From assembly GCF_015352985.1 (NCBI RefSeq), contig NZ_JACYXF010000039.1:1-55650 (forward strand): a DNA stretch of 55,650 nt. The letters run 5' to 3'. This stretch comes from Noviherbaspirillum malthae. Its GTDB lineage: Bacteria > Pseudomonadota > Gammaproteobacteria > Burkholderiales > Burkholderiaceae_D. The position numbers and the translations under genes were made by a program. Positions 1 to 7,614 of this stretch are shown piece after piece (position 1 is the first letter of the stretch; every line of letters begins with the position of its first letter). The notes beneath the pieces are model-generated. The model saw nothing but the letters and a program-made list of their open reading frames with translations, searched no databases and was not told the origin of the DNA.

Positions 1-176
1 GTCCAGACTTCAATCCCATTGAACAGGTGTTCGCCAAGATAAAAACATCGCTGCGAGCGGCAGCCAAACGCACCATTGATGAGCTCTGGTCGGTCATTGG
101 AGAATTAATGGACGCCTTCGCTCCGGACGAGTGTGAGCAATATATCCGTCATGCCGGCTATGGCAAGTCAACGTGA
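1..176 (+). mobile_element. IS630-family transposase, C-terminal fragment
   Basis: An open frame runs from the left edge to a TGA at 174-176. It encodes about 57 residues that begin DFNPIEQVFAKIK and end HAGYGKST. The DFNPIE-x(n)-K block is the last catalytic-domain block of IS630-type DDE transposases, where the glutamate is the third acidic residue. Only the 3' end of the gene lies in the window, so intactness of the element cannot be judged. The right end of the insertion probably lies within about 10 bases of the stop, at the TA dinucleotide at 185-186, because IS630 elements insert at TA and homology to a LysR protein resumes there. The exact end is inferred. Confidence 0.8.
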
Positions 177-186
177 AAATGCTCTA

Positions 187-780
187 GTGTCGGAATTCTC
201 GCTGCGCTATCCCGAAATGGAAGTGCAGCTTCAGCTTACGGACCGGCCCATCAATCTGGCCGATGAATCCTTCGATGTCGGCATTCGCTTCGGCGAGCTG
301 CCCGACACGCGGCTGATCGCCCGCAGGATCGCCGCCAACCGCCGCCTGCTTTGCGCATCGCCGCTCTATCTGAAAACCAAGGGCGAACCCTTGCTGCCCG
401 ACGATCTCGCGCATCACAACTGCATCGTGCTGCGCCAGAACGATTCGGCCTATGGCATCTGGCGGCTGACGCAGGGAAAGAAAACGGCAACGGTGAAGGT
501 GCGCGGGTCGCTGTCGACGAACGACGGCGAGGTTGCGCTGGGATGGGCGCTGAAGGGACATGGCATCCTGATGCGCGCCGAATGGGATCTGGCGAAATAT
601 CTTCGCAGCGGCAGGCTGCAAGTGATCCTGTCCGACTATGAACTTCCGCCGGCGGATATCTATGCGGTCTATCCGGAGCGGCACAGCCTGTCGGGCAGGG
701 TCAGTGCATTCGTGGAGTTCCTGATCGCCCAGTTCAATGCATCGGCGCCGGTGACGGAAGAAGGGGATGCGCACTGGTAG
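187..780 (+). pseudogene. LysR-family regulator, truncated: only the effector-binding domain remains
   Basis: The frame starts directly after the IS630 tail and encodes about 197 residues of a LysR substrate-binding domain (RYPEMEVQLQLTDR, then DVGIRFG, LLCASPLYL and the C-terminal FVEFLIAQF). The N-terminal winged-helix domain of about 90 residues and the linker helix are absent. The frame does stay open leftward into the insertion sequence to a possible start at 133, but the residues added are transposase DNA read out of frame. The gene therefore looks disrupted by the insertion and cannot bind DNA. It ends 92 bases before the convergent ttdB. Whether it once regulated the tartrate genes cannot be seen. 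Family assignment is secure and the pseudogene status is likely. Confidence 0.75.
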
Positions 781-871
781 CGCATCGGCAAGACAGGATT
801 ACGGATGTTTCGGAAGCTTCCTTGAAGGCCGCCTTCATTGCGGATGGGGCGCCGCCCCACCCGTTGCTGCC

Positions 872-1480
872 TCAGGAAATGAACCTGACCTGCGCGTTGA
901 TCTTTTCGAGGATCGGCTTCTTCTTTTCATTGAAGCGGGCCTTGTTCTGATCGATCAGGTTGTTGCCCTTGGTGTCGATGGAAATGATCAGCGGTCCGAA
1001 TTCCCTGACGCGGTTCACCCACAAGGTTTCCGGCATGCCGAGATCCTTCCACTCCGCCGCCTCGATCTTCTCGACCTTGGTTGCGGCCAGCACCGCGCAT
1101 CCGCCCGGGAAGATGGCATGCACGGCCTTGTTTTCCGCACAGCCGGCCGCGGTCTCCGCGCCCATGCCGCCCTTCCCCACGACCAGCTTCACGCCGGTCT
1201 GCTCGATGAATTCCTTCTCGAATTTTTCCATGCGCATGCTGGTCGTCGGACCGATCGAGACCATTTCGTATTCTCCGTCTTCCTTCTGGCGCACGATGGG
1301 CCCGGCATGGAAGATGGCTCCGCCTTTCAAGTCCACGGGAAGCTTGCGGCCGAGCTCGATCAGGCGGCGATGCGCAACGTCGCGGCACGTGACAAGCTGG
1401 CCTGTCAGGTAGACGACGTCGCCCACGTTGAGCGCTTCGAGATCTTCATCCTTGATCGGGGTCGTCAGAATTTTCTTCAC
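872..1480 (-). CDS. ttdB: L(+)-tartrate dehydratase, beta subunit
   Basis: A protein of 202 residues that closely follows Escherichia coli TtdB along its whole length: KKILTTPIK start, LTGQLVTCRDVAHRRLIEL, FHAGPIV, SIGPTTSMRM, VVGKGGMG, FPGGCAVLAA and FGPLIISIDT. It forms the heterotetramer with TtdA that dehydrates L-tartrate to oxaloacetate in the cytoplasm. The chosen start is a GTG at 1480, preceded by AAGGAG at 7-8 bases. An upstream ATG would add 27 unrelated residues that lie inside ttdA. The GTG overlaps the ttdA stop (GTGA), indicating translational coupling. A class I fumarase is the main alternative, but the two-subunit layout and residue match favour tartrate dehydratase. Confidence 0.9.
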   Translation of the reverse strand: MKKILTTPIKDEDLEALNVGDVVYLTGQLVTCRDVAHRRLIELGRKLPVDLKGGAIFHAGPIVRQKEDGEYEMVSIGPTTSMRMEKFEKEFIEQTGVKLVVGKGGMGAETAAGCAENKAVHAIFPGGCAVLAATKVEKIEAAEWKDLGMPETLWVNRVREFGPLIISIDTKGNNLIDQNKARFNEKKKPILEKINAQVRFIS

Positions 1481-2385
1481 AGTGTGGCTCCTTGATGCGA
1501 GATGATCTCGTAGGACATATCCGCATTGATCTTGATGCGGCCCCTCCGGTGCGCCCAGCATCCTGTTGACACGGCCACGCCGATGGTCGACGGATGGCGC
1601 GCCGACGATTCGATATTGACGCCCATCACGCTGGCGTTCCCGGTCAAGCCCTGCGGACCGAGACCGACCTCGTTCAATCCGTCTTCCAGAAGCTCTTCCA
1701 TCTTCGCCGCGTTCGGATTGCTGTGGCGTGCATTCACCGGACGCAGGATCGCTTTCTTGGACAGGCGCGCGGCCGTCTCCGCCGAGGTTGACACACCCAC
1801 GCCGACCAGCAGCGGCGGGCAGGCATTCACGCCGCGCGAGGTAACGACGTCGAATACGAATTCGGCGACGCCCTCGTAGCCCTCACCCGGCATCAGCACC
1901 TTCGATGCGCCGGGCAGCGTGCAGCCGCCGCCGGCCATGTAGACGTCAATGGTGACGCTGTCGCTGTCGGGTTCGATCTCCCAGTCCAGCCAGGGAATCT
2001 TCGAACCGGTATTGGTGCCGGTGTTCTTCTCGTCGAAGGTTTCGACCGCGTTGTGCCGCAGCGGGCCGCGTCTTGTCGCTTCGAGCGTGGCATTGCGCAG
2101 GATCTCTTCCAGTTCACCCAGCAGCGGAAACTTCGCTCCCGCATTGATGAAGTACTGGATGACGCCGGTATCCTGGCAGCTGGGCCGGTCCAGCTTGTCG
2201 GCCGCTTCCTGGTTTTCCCTCATCGACTCGTACACTGCCTTGGCAAGCGGATGCGTTTCCTTGCCCCGCAGGTCGGCCAGCTTCTCATGCACGTCCGTCG
2301 GCAGGCGCTTGCCGATATACGAGGTGAACTTCCACATGACGTCCGTCAGTTGTCCGACGGCCGCTTCCTTGTCCAATGTCATCAT
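1477..2385 (-). CDS. ttdA: L(+)-tartrate dehydratase, alpha subunit
   Basis: A protein of 302 residues, the usual length for TtdA. It carries the DRPSCQDTG block (Cys70), VNACPP and STGCWAHRRG, which supply the three cysteines of the oxygen-sensitive [4Fe-4S] cluster of this lyase family, plus GPQGLTGN and IGVAVSTG. With TtdB it converts L-tartrate to oxaloacetate and water. The start at 2385 has AGGAAAG upstream; an adjacent in-frame ATG at 2382 is also possible. It is the middle gene of a minus-strand group Bug protein - ttdA - ttdB, with a 14-base gap to the Bug gene and a 4-base overlap with ttdB. An L-tartrate role is inferred from family similarity. Confidence 0.92.
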   Translation of the reverse strand: MMTLDKEAAVGQLTDVMWKFTSYIGKRLPTDVHEKLADLRGKETHPLAKAVYESMRENQEAADKLDRPSCQDTGVIQYFINAGAKFPLLGELEEILRNATLEATRRGPLRHNAVETFDEKNTGTNTGSKIPWLDWEIEPDSDSVTIDVYMAGGGCTLPGASKVLMPGEGYEGVAEFVFDVVTSRGVNACPPLLVGVGVSTSAETAARLSKKAILRPVNARHSNPNAAKMEELLEDGLNEVGLGPQGLTGNASVMGVNIESSARHPSTIGVAVSTGCWAHRRGRIKINADMSYEIISHQGATL

Positions 2386-2399
2386 GACGCTTTCTTTCC

Positions 2400-3383
2400 T
2401 TACTCGACGTTGATCTTGCCGGTCTTGACGACGCCGGCGAATTTCTCGGTTTCTTCCTTGATCTGCCTAGCCATTTCGGCCTGCGTGTTGCCGACCGGCT
2501 CGGCGCCGATATCGGCCATCTGCTTCTTGAACTCCGGGGTGTTGATGATGTTGACGATTTCCTTGTTGAGCCGCTCCGTGATCTCCTTGGGCGTGGCCGC
2601 GGGCACGAGCAATCCGAACCAGGTACCGATATCGATGCCCGGCACGCCGGCTTCCTGCATGGTCGGCACATCGGGCAATGCCGACGAACGCTTGGCAGTC
2701 GTCACTGCCAGGGGCCTCAACATGCCCTTCTTGATGAAGGAAATGACAGGCGTGATCGTGTCGAAGGACATGTCGACCTGGCCTCCCAGCATGTCGGTGG
2801 TCAGGGGCGCGCTGCCCTTGTAGGGGACGTGCAGCAGGCTGGTGCCGGTGGCCATCTGGAACTGCGTGCCGATCACATGCTGTGCGGTGCCGCTGCCGTT
2901 GGAGCCGTAGGCGAGCTTGCCCGGCGAGGCCTTCGCATCCGCGATCAGATCCTTGACGCTCTTGTAAGGCTTGGATGCGCTGACAACGAGCACATTCGGC
3001 ACCATGGCGACAGTGGTAATCGGTGCGAAATCCTTCTCGAAGCTGTACGGCAGTTTCTTGTAGACGCTGGTGGCAATGGTGTGATGCACCGCGCCCATCA
3101 GCAGCGTGTGTCCATCCGGAGCAGATTTTGCAACCAGCGTGGCGCCGAGGGTAGCGCCGGCGCCCGGCCGGTTGTCGACAATGACGGGCTGGTTCAGCAC
3201 GGGGCTCAGCTTTTGCGCAATCGCGCGCGCCAGCACATCGGTCGTTCCGCCGGCCGGGAAAGGCACAACCACCGTGATGGTCTTTGTCGGCCAGATCTGT
3301 GCCGAGCAAACATTGGCGATGGCGAGGGCACTGAACGGAATCAGCATTGCGGCAAGCCGGCGGGCGCGGAATGGCATCTTCAT
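2400..3383 (-). CDS. Bug-family (tripartite tricarboxylate transporter) periplasmic binding protein
   Basis: A secreted protein of 327 residues with a Sec signal peptide (about 1-29, hydrophobic core LAAMLIPFSALAIANV, cleavage after SAQ). It then shows the Bug signatures WPTKTITVVVPFPAGG, VDNRPGAGA, LPYSFEKDFAPIT, HVPYKGSAP and GGQVDMSFD. Members bind small carboxylates and deliver them to TctAB membrane partners, none of which is encoded nearby. It heads an operon with ttdAB, so tartrate or a related hydroxy-dicarboxylate is the obvious candidate ligand (inference). The ATG at 3383 follows TAGGAG. A perfect 14-bp palindrome lies 31 bases upstream. Confidence 0.88.
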   Translation of the reverse strand: MKMPFRARRLAAMLIPFSALAIANVCSAQIWPTKTITVVVPFPAGGTTDVLARAIAQKLSPVLNQPVIVDNRPGAGATLGATLVAKSAPDGHTLLMGAVHHTIATSVYKKLPYSFEKDFAPITTVAMVPNVLVVSASKPYKSVKDLIADAKASPGKLAYGSNGSGTAQHVIGTQFQMATGTSLLHVPYKGSAPLTTDMLGGQVDMSFDTITPVISFIKKGMLRPLAVTTAKRSSALPDVPTMQEAGVPGIDIGTWFGLLVPAATPKEITERLNKEIVNIINTPEFKKQMADIGAEPVGNTQAEMARQIKEETEKFAGVVKTGKINVE

Positions 3384-3413
3384 TGTCGTCTCCTAGTTGG
3401 TTCTCGGGTCTGT

Positions 3414-3427
3414 GAATGGCGCCATTC
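3414..3427. promoter_or_regulatory. Perfect palindrome upstream of the Bug-ttdAB operon, candidate operator
   Basis: GAATGGCGCCATTC is a perfect 14-bp inverted repeat centred 37 bases upstream of the Bug start codon, in the 297-base gap shared with the divergent SDR gene. Its location fits an operator or activator site for the tartrate operon. No regulator gene is adjacent except the truncated LysR at 187-780 and the LysR at 4513. I see no convincing sigma-70 promoter in the rest of this gap; a TTGACA at 3484-3489 (plus strand) has no partner -10. Confidence 0.35.
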
Positions 3428-3680
3428 TAGGAGCGTGCAGATTCAATGTACGCCATCAAAGTAAAACCATTCTTAACCCGGAGGTTGACAATAAAACGCG
3501 GATTCAAGAGCAACGACATGCTTTCCTCATGACATTACGACGTGGCCGCAGAAGCTGTTTTCGCATGGTGCGCCGCATCATGAATTCAACTTGGGGACCA
3601 TTGAGTTTTAATCGTTTGCCGCATGCATGCCCATGGCCGAAGATGTGCTCCATGATTAAACCTCACTGTGGAGACAAACC

Positions 3681-4430
3681 ATGTTGCTTGAAGATCGTGT
3701 TGCAATCATTACCGGCGGCGCCGGCGTCAATGGCCTCGGATTCGCGACTGCCCGCATGATGGCGGCCCAGGGAGCGCGCGTCGCCATTCTCGACCTCGCC
3801 TCCTCCAATCCATCCGCCGCCGCGGCGGAACTGGGTGCGCAGCATATCGGTCTCGTGGCGGACGTCACGAACAAGGAGCAATGCGAAAAGGCAGCGCGGG
3901 AAGTGCTGGAACGTTTCGGCCGTATCGACGTGCTCTTCAATAATGCCGGCATCACGCAGCCGCGCAAGACGATCGACATTTCGGAAAGCGATTACGATGC
4001 GGTGCTCGACGTGAGCCTGCGCGGCACGCTGCTGATGTCGCAGGCAGTCATTCCGGCGATGCAGAAGCGGAAGAGCGGTTCCATCATCAGCACCTCATCC
4101 GTGTCGGCCCAGCGCGGCGGCGGCATACTCGGCGGCCCGCATTATTCCGCGGCCAAGGCCGGCGTGCTCGGCCTGACGCGCGCCATGGCGCGCGAACTCG
4201 GCGCGGACGGCATTCGCGTGAACGCGATCACTCCGGGTCTGATCGCCACCGACATCATCCGTGGCAAGATTTCCGAAGACCGCAAGAGCGCGATCGCCGA
4301 TGACATTCCGCTTGGGCGCCTCGGCAGGCCCGACGACATCGCCGGCGCCGTCGTCTTCCTCGCAAGCGACCTGGCAAGCTACTGCACCGGCATCACGCTT
4401 GATGTCAATGGCGGCATGCTGATTCACTAA
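3681..4430 (+). CDS. SDR-family NAD(P)-dependent oxidoreductase
   Basis: A classical short-chain dehydrogenase of 249 residues. The nucleotide-binding TGGAGVNGLG is at 11-20, the D61 stabiliser (ADVT) follows, NNAG is at 87-90, and the catalytic Ser (140 or 142), Tyr155 and Lys159 (YSAAK) are all present. RVNAITPG and the C-terminal GITLDVNGG complete the fold. It should oxidise a secondary alcohol in the cytoplasm. The start has GGAGA 8 bases upstream. It is divergent from the tartrate operon and faces a LysR gene, with a split transketolase beyond it, so it may oxidise the same polyol or sugar acid. The substrate cannot be told from sequence. Confidence 0.85.
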   Translation: MLLEDRVAIITGGAGVNGLGFATARMMAAQGARVAILDLASSNPSAAAAELGAQHIGLVADVTNKEQCEKAAREVLERFGRIDVLFNNAGITQPRKTIDISESDYDAVLDVSLRGTLLMSQAVIPAMQKRKSGSIISTSSVSAQRGGGILGGPHYSAAKAGVLGLTRAMARELGADGIRVNAITPGLIATDIIRGKISEDRKSAIADDIPLGRLGRPDDIAGAVVFLASDLASYCTGITLDVNGGMLIH

Positions 4431-4455
4431 TCCGCTTCGCCGGGAACATCTTCTC

Positions 4456-4496
4456 GCTGCCGGCGGGTGCGTTCGATGAATGCGCCCGCCGGCAGC
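4456..4496. terminator. Strong hairpin between convergent SDR and LysR genes
   Basis: GCTGCCGGCGGG (4456-4467) pairs perfectly with CCCGCCGGCAGC (4485-4496), a 12-bp GC-rich stem with a 17-base loop. It sits in the 82-base gap between the convergent SDR stop (4430) and LysR stop (4513). Neither strand has a clear T-run after it, so it is a likely bidirectional transcription barrier rather than a textbook intrinsic terminator. Confidence 0.5.
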
Positions 4497-4512
4497 CGTC
4501 GTGGTTCCATCA

Positions 4513-5505
4513 TCAGCCAGTGGTCGTTGCAGTCGCGGTCTTCTTTCCCTTCGCCGCAGAACCTTGCGAGCCTGCGCCGCCCTGCGCATCTGCTTTCAGG
4601 AAGCTCCTGATCCAGTCCAGCACCAGCTGCACCGTCTGCAGCCGCTCCTTGCTCTTCGGTACCGCGATGTGATGCGCGGTCGCCTTGATGCCCACGTCCC
4701 CGAACGGACAGACCAGCCTCCCCTGCTGCACATACTCTTGAATGAGCACCGTGCTTTCCAGGCACATGCCGAGGCCGTTCTCCGCCGCGCTCAAGGTCAT
4801 GAAGGCACGGTCCAGCCGCAAGCCTCGCACGAAGCTGTCGCAGCCCGGCGCATACTGCGCAATCCACTCATCCCAGGAAGTCAGCGACACGTCGTTCTGG
4901 ATCAGGTAGAAGTTTTCGATGTCGGCCGGTGGCAGGGGCAGCGTCCATCCTTCCACGAGCGCCGGACTGCAGACCGGCACATATCTTTCGTTCTCCGAAA
5001 TCGCTTCCACATGGACGCCGGCGGAAGCCTGCGGCCGGCCGTAGGTGACGGCCACGTCGACGCCGGTGTTGGAGAAGTCCGGAGCCTGGTGCACGGCCCA
5101 AAGGCGCACGTCGATATCGGGATGGGCGCGAAGAAACGCCGGCAGCCTCGGCATGACCCAGATCGCCGCGAAGCTCGGGGCGCACTGGATGGTGACGACA
5201 TGCTGCTTGCTGCTCTTGTCGAGAATGGCGCGCAGTTCGTCGTCGATATCGGTGAACGACCTGCGGATGACTGCGTACAAACGCGTACCCGCTTCGGTGG
5301 GAATGACGCCGCGCTTGGCGCGTTCGAAGAGCAAGGTGCCCAGCGCCTCTTCAAGCGTCTGGATCGAGTGGCTGACCGCCGATGCGGTGATCGCCAGTTC
5401 CTTCGCTGCATCGGCAAAGGACTTGTGCATGTAGGCAGCCTCGAACGCTTGCAAGCCTTTAATGGAGGCCTTGCGCAGCGCAATATATCGCTGAACTGAT
5501 TTCAT
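4513..5505 (-). CDS. LysR-family transcriptional regulator (GcvA-like)
   Basis: A full-length LysR protein of 330 residues. The N-terminal winged helix spans about 14-73 (LQAFEAAYMHKSFADAAKEL, ITASAVSHSIQTLEE, LFERAKRGVIPTEAG), followed by a linker helix and a substrate-binding domain (FAAIWVMPRLPAFLRAHPDIDV, VDVAVTYGRP, GLGMCLESTVLI). The pattern of short helix and VRLWAVH resembles the GcvA subgroup. The C-terminal 25 residues are a low-complexity Ala/Gly/Thr/Lys tail. It is divergent from the split transketolase genes with 126 bases between starts, the usual LysR arrangement, so it most likely controls them and the SDR or MFS genes in response to the pathway substrate (inference). Confidence 0.88.
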   Translation of the reverse strand: MKSVQRYIALRKASIKGLQAFEAAYMHKSFADAAKELAITASAVSHSIQTLEEALGTLLFERAKRGVIPTEAGTRLYAVIRRSFTDIDDELRAILDKSSKQHVVTIQCAPSFAAIWVMPRLPAFLRAHPDIDVRLWAVHQAPDFSNTGVDVAVTYGRPQASAGVHVEAISENERYVPVCSPALVEGWTLPLPPADIENFYLIQNDVSLTSWDEWIAQYAPGCDSFVRGLRLDRAFMTLSAAENGLGMCLESTVLIQEYVQQGRLVCPFGDVGIKATAHHIAVPKSKERLQTVQLVLDWIRSFLKADAQGGAGSQGSAAKGKKTATATTTG

Positions 5506-5631
5506 CTATCGCCAAGAATTACTCGCTATACGATTCATCTATCCATTCATACACTTCAATCAGAAGAGCGTGTTACAGAGTTTTAAATACCTGGACGCTC
5601 AATCCTATAAACCTGATTGGAGACATGCCTC

Positions 5632-6477
5632 GTGAAACGGGAAACCTCTCTTACCTCCTTGAAGAGCGCCGCCTATCGGATCCGCCGCTATGCGTTGCAA
5701 ATGGGCGCGGTGCAGGGCCAGGGCTATATCGGCCAGGCGCTCGGCATGGCCGATATTCTTGCCGTTGCCTACCGCCATGCCTTGAATTATCGCCCCGACG
5801 AGCCTGAATGGGAAGGCCGCGACCGCTTCCTGCTTTCGCACGGGCATTATGCGATCGCGCTGTATGCCGCCCTGATCGAAGCCGGCATCATCCCGGAAGC
5901 CGAACTCGAAACCTACGGCAGCGACGACAGCCGCCTGCCGATGTCGGGCATGGCTACCTACACGCCCGGCATGGAAATCTCGGGAGGTTCGCTCGGGCAG
6001 GGCCTGAGCATCGCGGTCGGCATGGCGCTCGGCCTGCGCCAGAAGAACAGCACGTCCTTCGTCTACAACTCCATGTCGGACGGCGAACTCGACGAAGGCT
6101 CGACATGGGAAGCCGCAATGTCGGCCGCCCATTTCGGCCTCGGCAATCTCATCAACCTCATCGACATCAACAATCAGCAGGCTGACGGTCCTTCGGGCAA
6201 GGTGCTCGGCTTCGAGCCGCTTGCCGACAAGTGGGCTTCTTTCGGCTGGCATGTGCAGCGTGCCAACGGCAACGACATCGGCGCCGTACTCGAAGCCTTC
6301 GACAATGCCCGCAATCATTCCAAGGCACAGCCGCGCGTGATCCTGTTCGATACGCTCATGGGCAAGGCAGTGCCTTTCCTCGAACAGCGCGAGAAGAATC
6401 ACTTCATCCGCGTCGAGGCGGACGAGTGGCAGCAAGCCATCGCGATTCTTGATTCCCTTCAGCAAGGAGACAAATGA
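5632..6477 (+). CDS. Transketolase, N-terminal (thiamine diphosphate-binding) subunit
   Basis: A protein of 281 residues corresponding to the first half of a transketolase. Features include the LLSHGHYAIALYA block, GSLGQGLSIAVGMA and a thiamine diphosphate/Mg motif beginning SDGEL at 149-153 with Asn180 (IDINNQ) about 30 residues later. The usual GDG is SDG here. It needs the C-terminal partner encoded next to form an active two-carbon ketol transferase. The start is placed at GTG 5632 because GGAG ends 9 bases before it; a TTG at 5617 would overlap that ribosome-binding site. A possible -10 TATAAA is at 5606-5611. Split transketolases of this type act on non-canonical ketoses, and the substrate here is unknown. 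Confidence 0.87.
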   Translation: MKRETSLTSLKSAAYRIRRYALQMGAVQGQGYIGQALGMADILAVAYRHALNYRPDEPEWEGRDRFLLSHGHYAIALYAALIEAGIIPEAELETYGSDDSRLPMSGMATYTPGMEISGGSLGQGLSIAVGMALGLRQKNSTSFVYNSMSDGELDEGSTWEAAMSAAHFGLGNLINLIDINNQQADGPSGKVLGFEPLADKWASFGWHVQRANGNDIGAVLEAFDNARNHSKAQPRVILFDTLMGKAVPFLEQREKNHFIRVEADEWQQAIAILDSLQQGDK

Positions 6478-6478
6478 C

Positions 6479-7480
6479 ATGAGCAGCGCAACATTGGAAA
6501 AGCCGCGCCTGAAAACGTCGGCCATGATCGCCTCGATCGCCGGCGAAGGACAGCGGACCAGCAGCGCACCCTTCGGCAACGCACTGGTGAAACTCGCGGC
6601 CGAACGCCAGGACATCGTAGGCATGACGGCCGACCTCGCCAAGTACACCGATCTGCATCTGTTCGGGCAAGCCTATCCGGAGCGTTTTTTCCAGATGGGC
6701 ATGGCCGAACAGCTATTGATGGGAGCGGCGGGCGGCATGGCCAAGGAAGGTTTCACGCCTTTCGTAACGACGTATGCGGTGTTTGCGTCGCGCCGCGCCT
6801 ACGACTTCATTCACCAGGTCATCGCAGAGGAAAACCTCAACGTCAAGATCGCCTGCGCCCTGCCCGGCCTGACGACGGGATACGGACCGAGCCACCAGGC
6901 CACCGAAGACATCGCGATCTTTCGCGGCGTGCCGAACCTGACCATCGTCGATCCCTGCGATGCGCTCGATACCGAACAGGCCGTCACTGCCATCGCCGCG
7001 CACCAGGGTCCGGTGTACATGCGACTGCTGCGCGGCCGGGTGCCGCTGGTGCTGGATGAGTACGACTACAAGTTCGAGCTCGGCAAGACGAAGATGCTGC
7101 GCGACGGCCGTGATGTGCTGCTTATCTCGAGCGGCATCATGACCATGCGCTCGCTGGAAACCGCCGCCGCGTTGCGCGCAGACAATGTCGACGTCGCCGT
7201 CATGCATGTGCCGACCATCAAGCCTCTCGATGAGAAAGCCATCATCCGGGAAGCGTCGCGCAGCGGCCGCCTTGTGGTGGTTGCGGAGAACCATTCCGTC
7301 ATCGGCGGACTCGGCGAAGCCGTCGCGACGACACTGCTGAGGGCCGGCGTTGCCCCGGCATTCCGGCAGATCGCCCTGCCCGACGCCTTCCTCGATGCCG
7401 GGGCGCTGCCCACGCTGCATGACCGCTACGGCATCTCGGTGAATGCCATGGCCGCCAGCATCAAGTCCTGGCTTCGATAA
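6479..7480 (+). CDS. Transketolase, C-terminal (pyrimidine-binding) subunit
   Basis: A protein of 333 residues covering the pyrimidine-binding and C-terminal domains of transketolase: FGNALVKLAAE, GMTADLAKYT, FFQMGMAEQLLMGAAGG (Glu that activates thiamine), TGYGPSHQATEDIAIFR, VYMRLLRG and the transketolase C-domain VAVMHVPTIKPLDE with VVVAENHSVIGGLGEAV. The start is ATG 6479, one base after the N-subunit stop, with AAGGAG about 10 bases upstream. A longer frame from 6449 lies inside the first gene. The two subunits are translated as a pair. Together with the SDR and MFS carrier they suggest catabolism of a polyol or sugar acid through a ketose intermediate (inference). Confidence 0.88.
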   Translation: MSSATLEKPRLKTSAMIASIAGEGQRTSSAPFGNALVKLAAERQDIVGMTADLAKYTDLHLFGQAYPERFFQMGMAEQLLMGAAGGMAKEGFTPFVTTYAVFASRRAYDFIHQVIAEENLNVKIACALPGLTTGYGPSHQATEDIAIFRGVPNLTIVDPCDALDTEQAVTAIAAHQGPVYMRLLRGRVPLVLDEYDYKFELGKTKMLRDGRDVLLISSGIMTMRSLETAAALRADNVDVAVMHVPTIKPLDEKAIIREASRSGRLVVVAENHSVIGGLGEAVATTLLRAGVAPAFRQIALPDAFLDAGALPTLHDRYGISVNAMAASIKSWLR

Positions 7481-7614
7481 CTCGGCTCAGGCCCCCTCGC
7501 GTGTTCCGGCGTAGGCCGGAACGCCAGCTCAAAACAAGAATAAACTTGCGTCAGCCAGCGGGAGGACGCATCGCCTGATCTTTCAAGCGCAAAACAGATA
7601 TTCAGGAGACTTAC

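Noticed and set aside
3397..3759. Open frame in the gap between the Bug and SDR genes
   Set aside because: It has no ribosome-binding site and runs into the start of the SDR gene in another frame.
7503..7522. GTTCCGGC/GCCGGAAC hairpin between the transketolase and MFS genes
   Set aside because: It has no T-run and no second copy that I could find; it could be a minor mRNA structure, but nothing more can be said.
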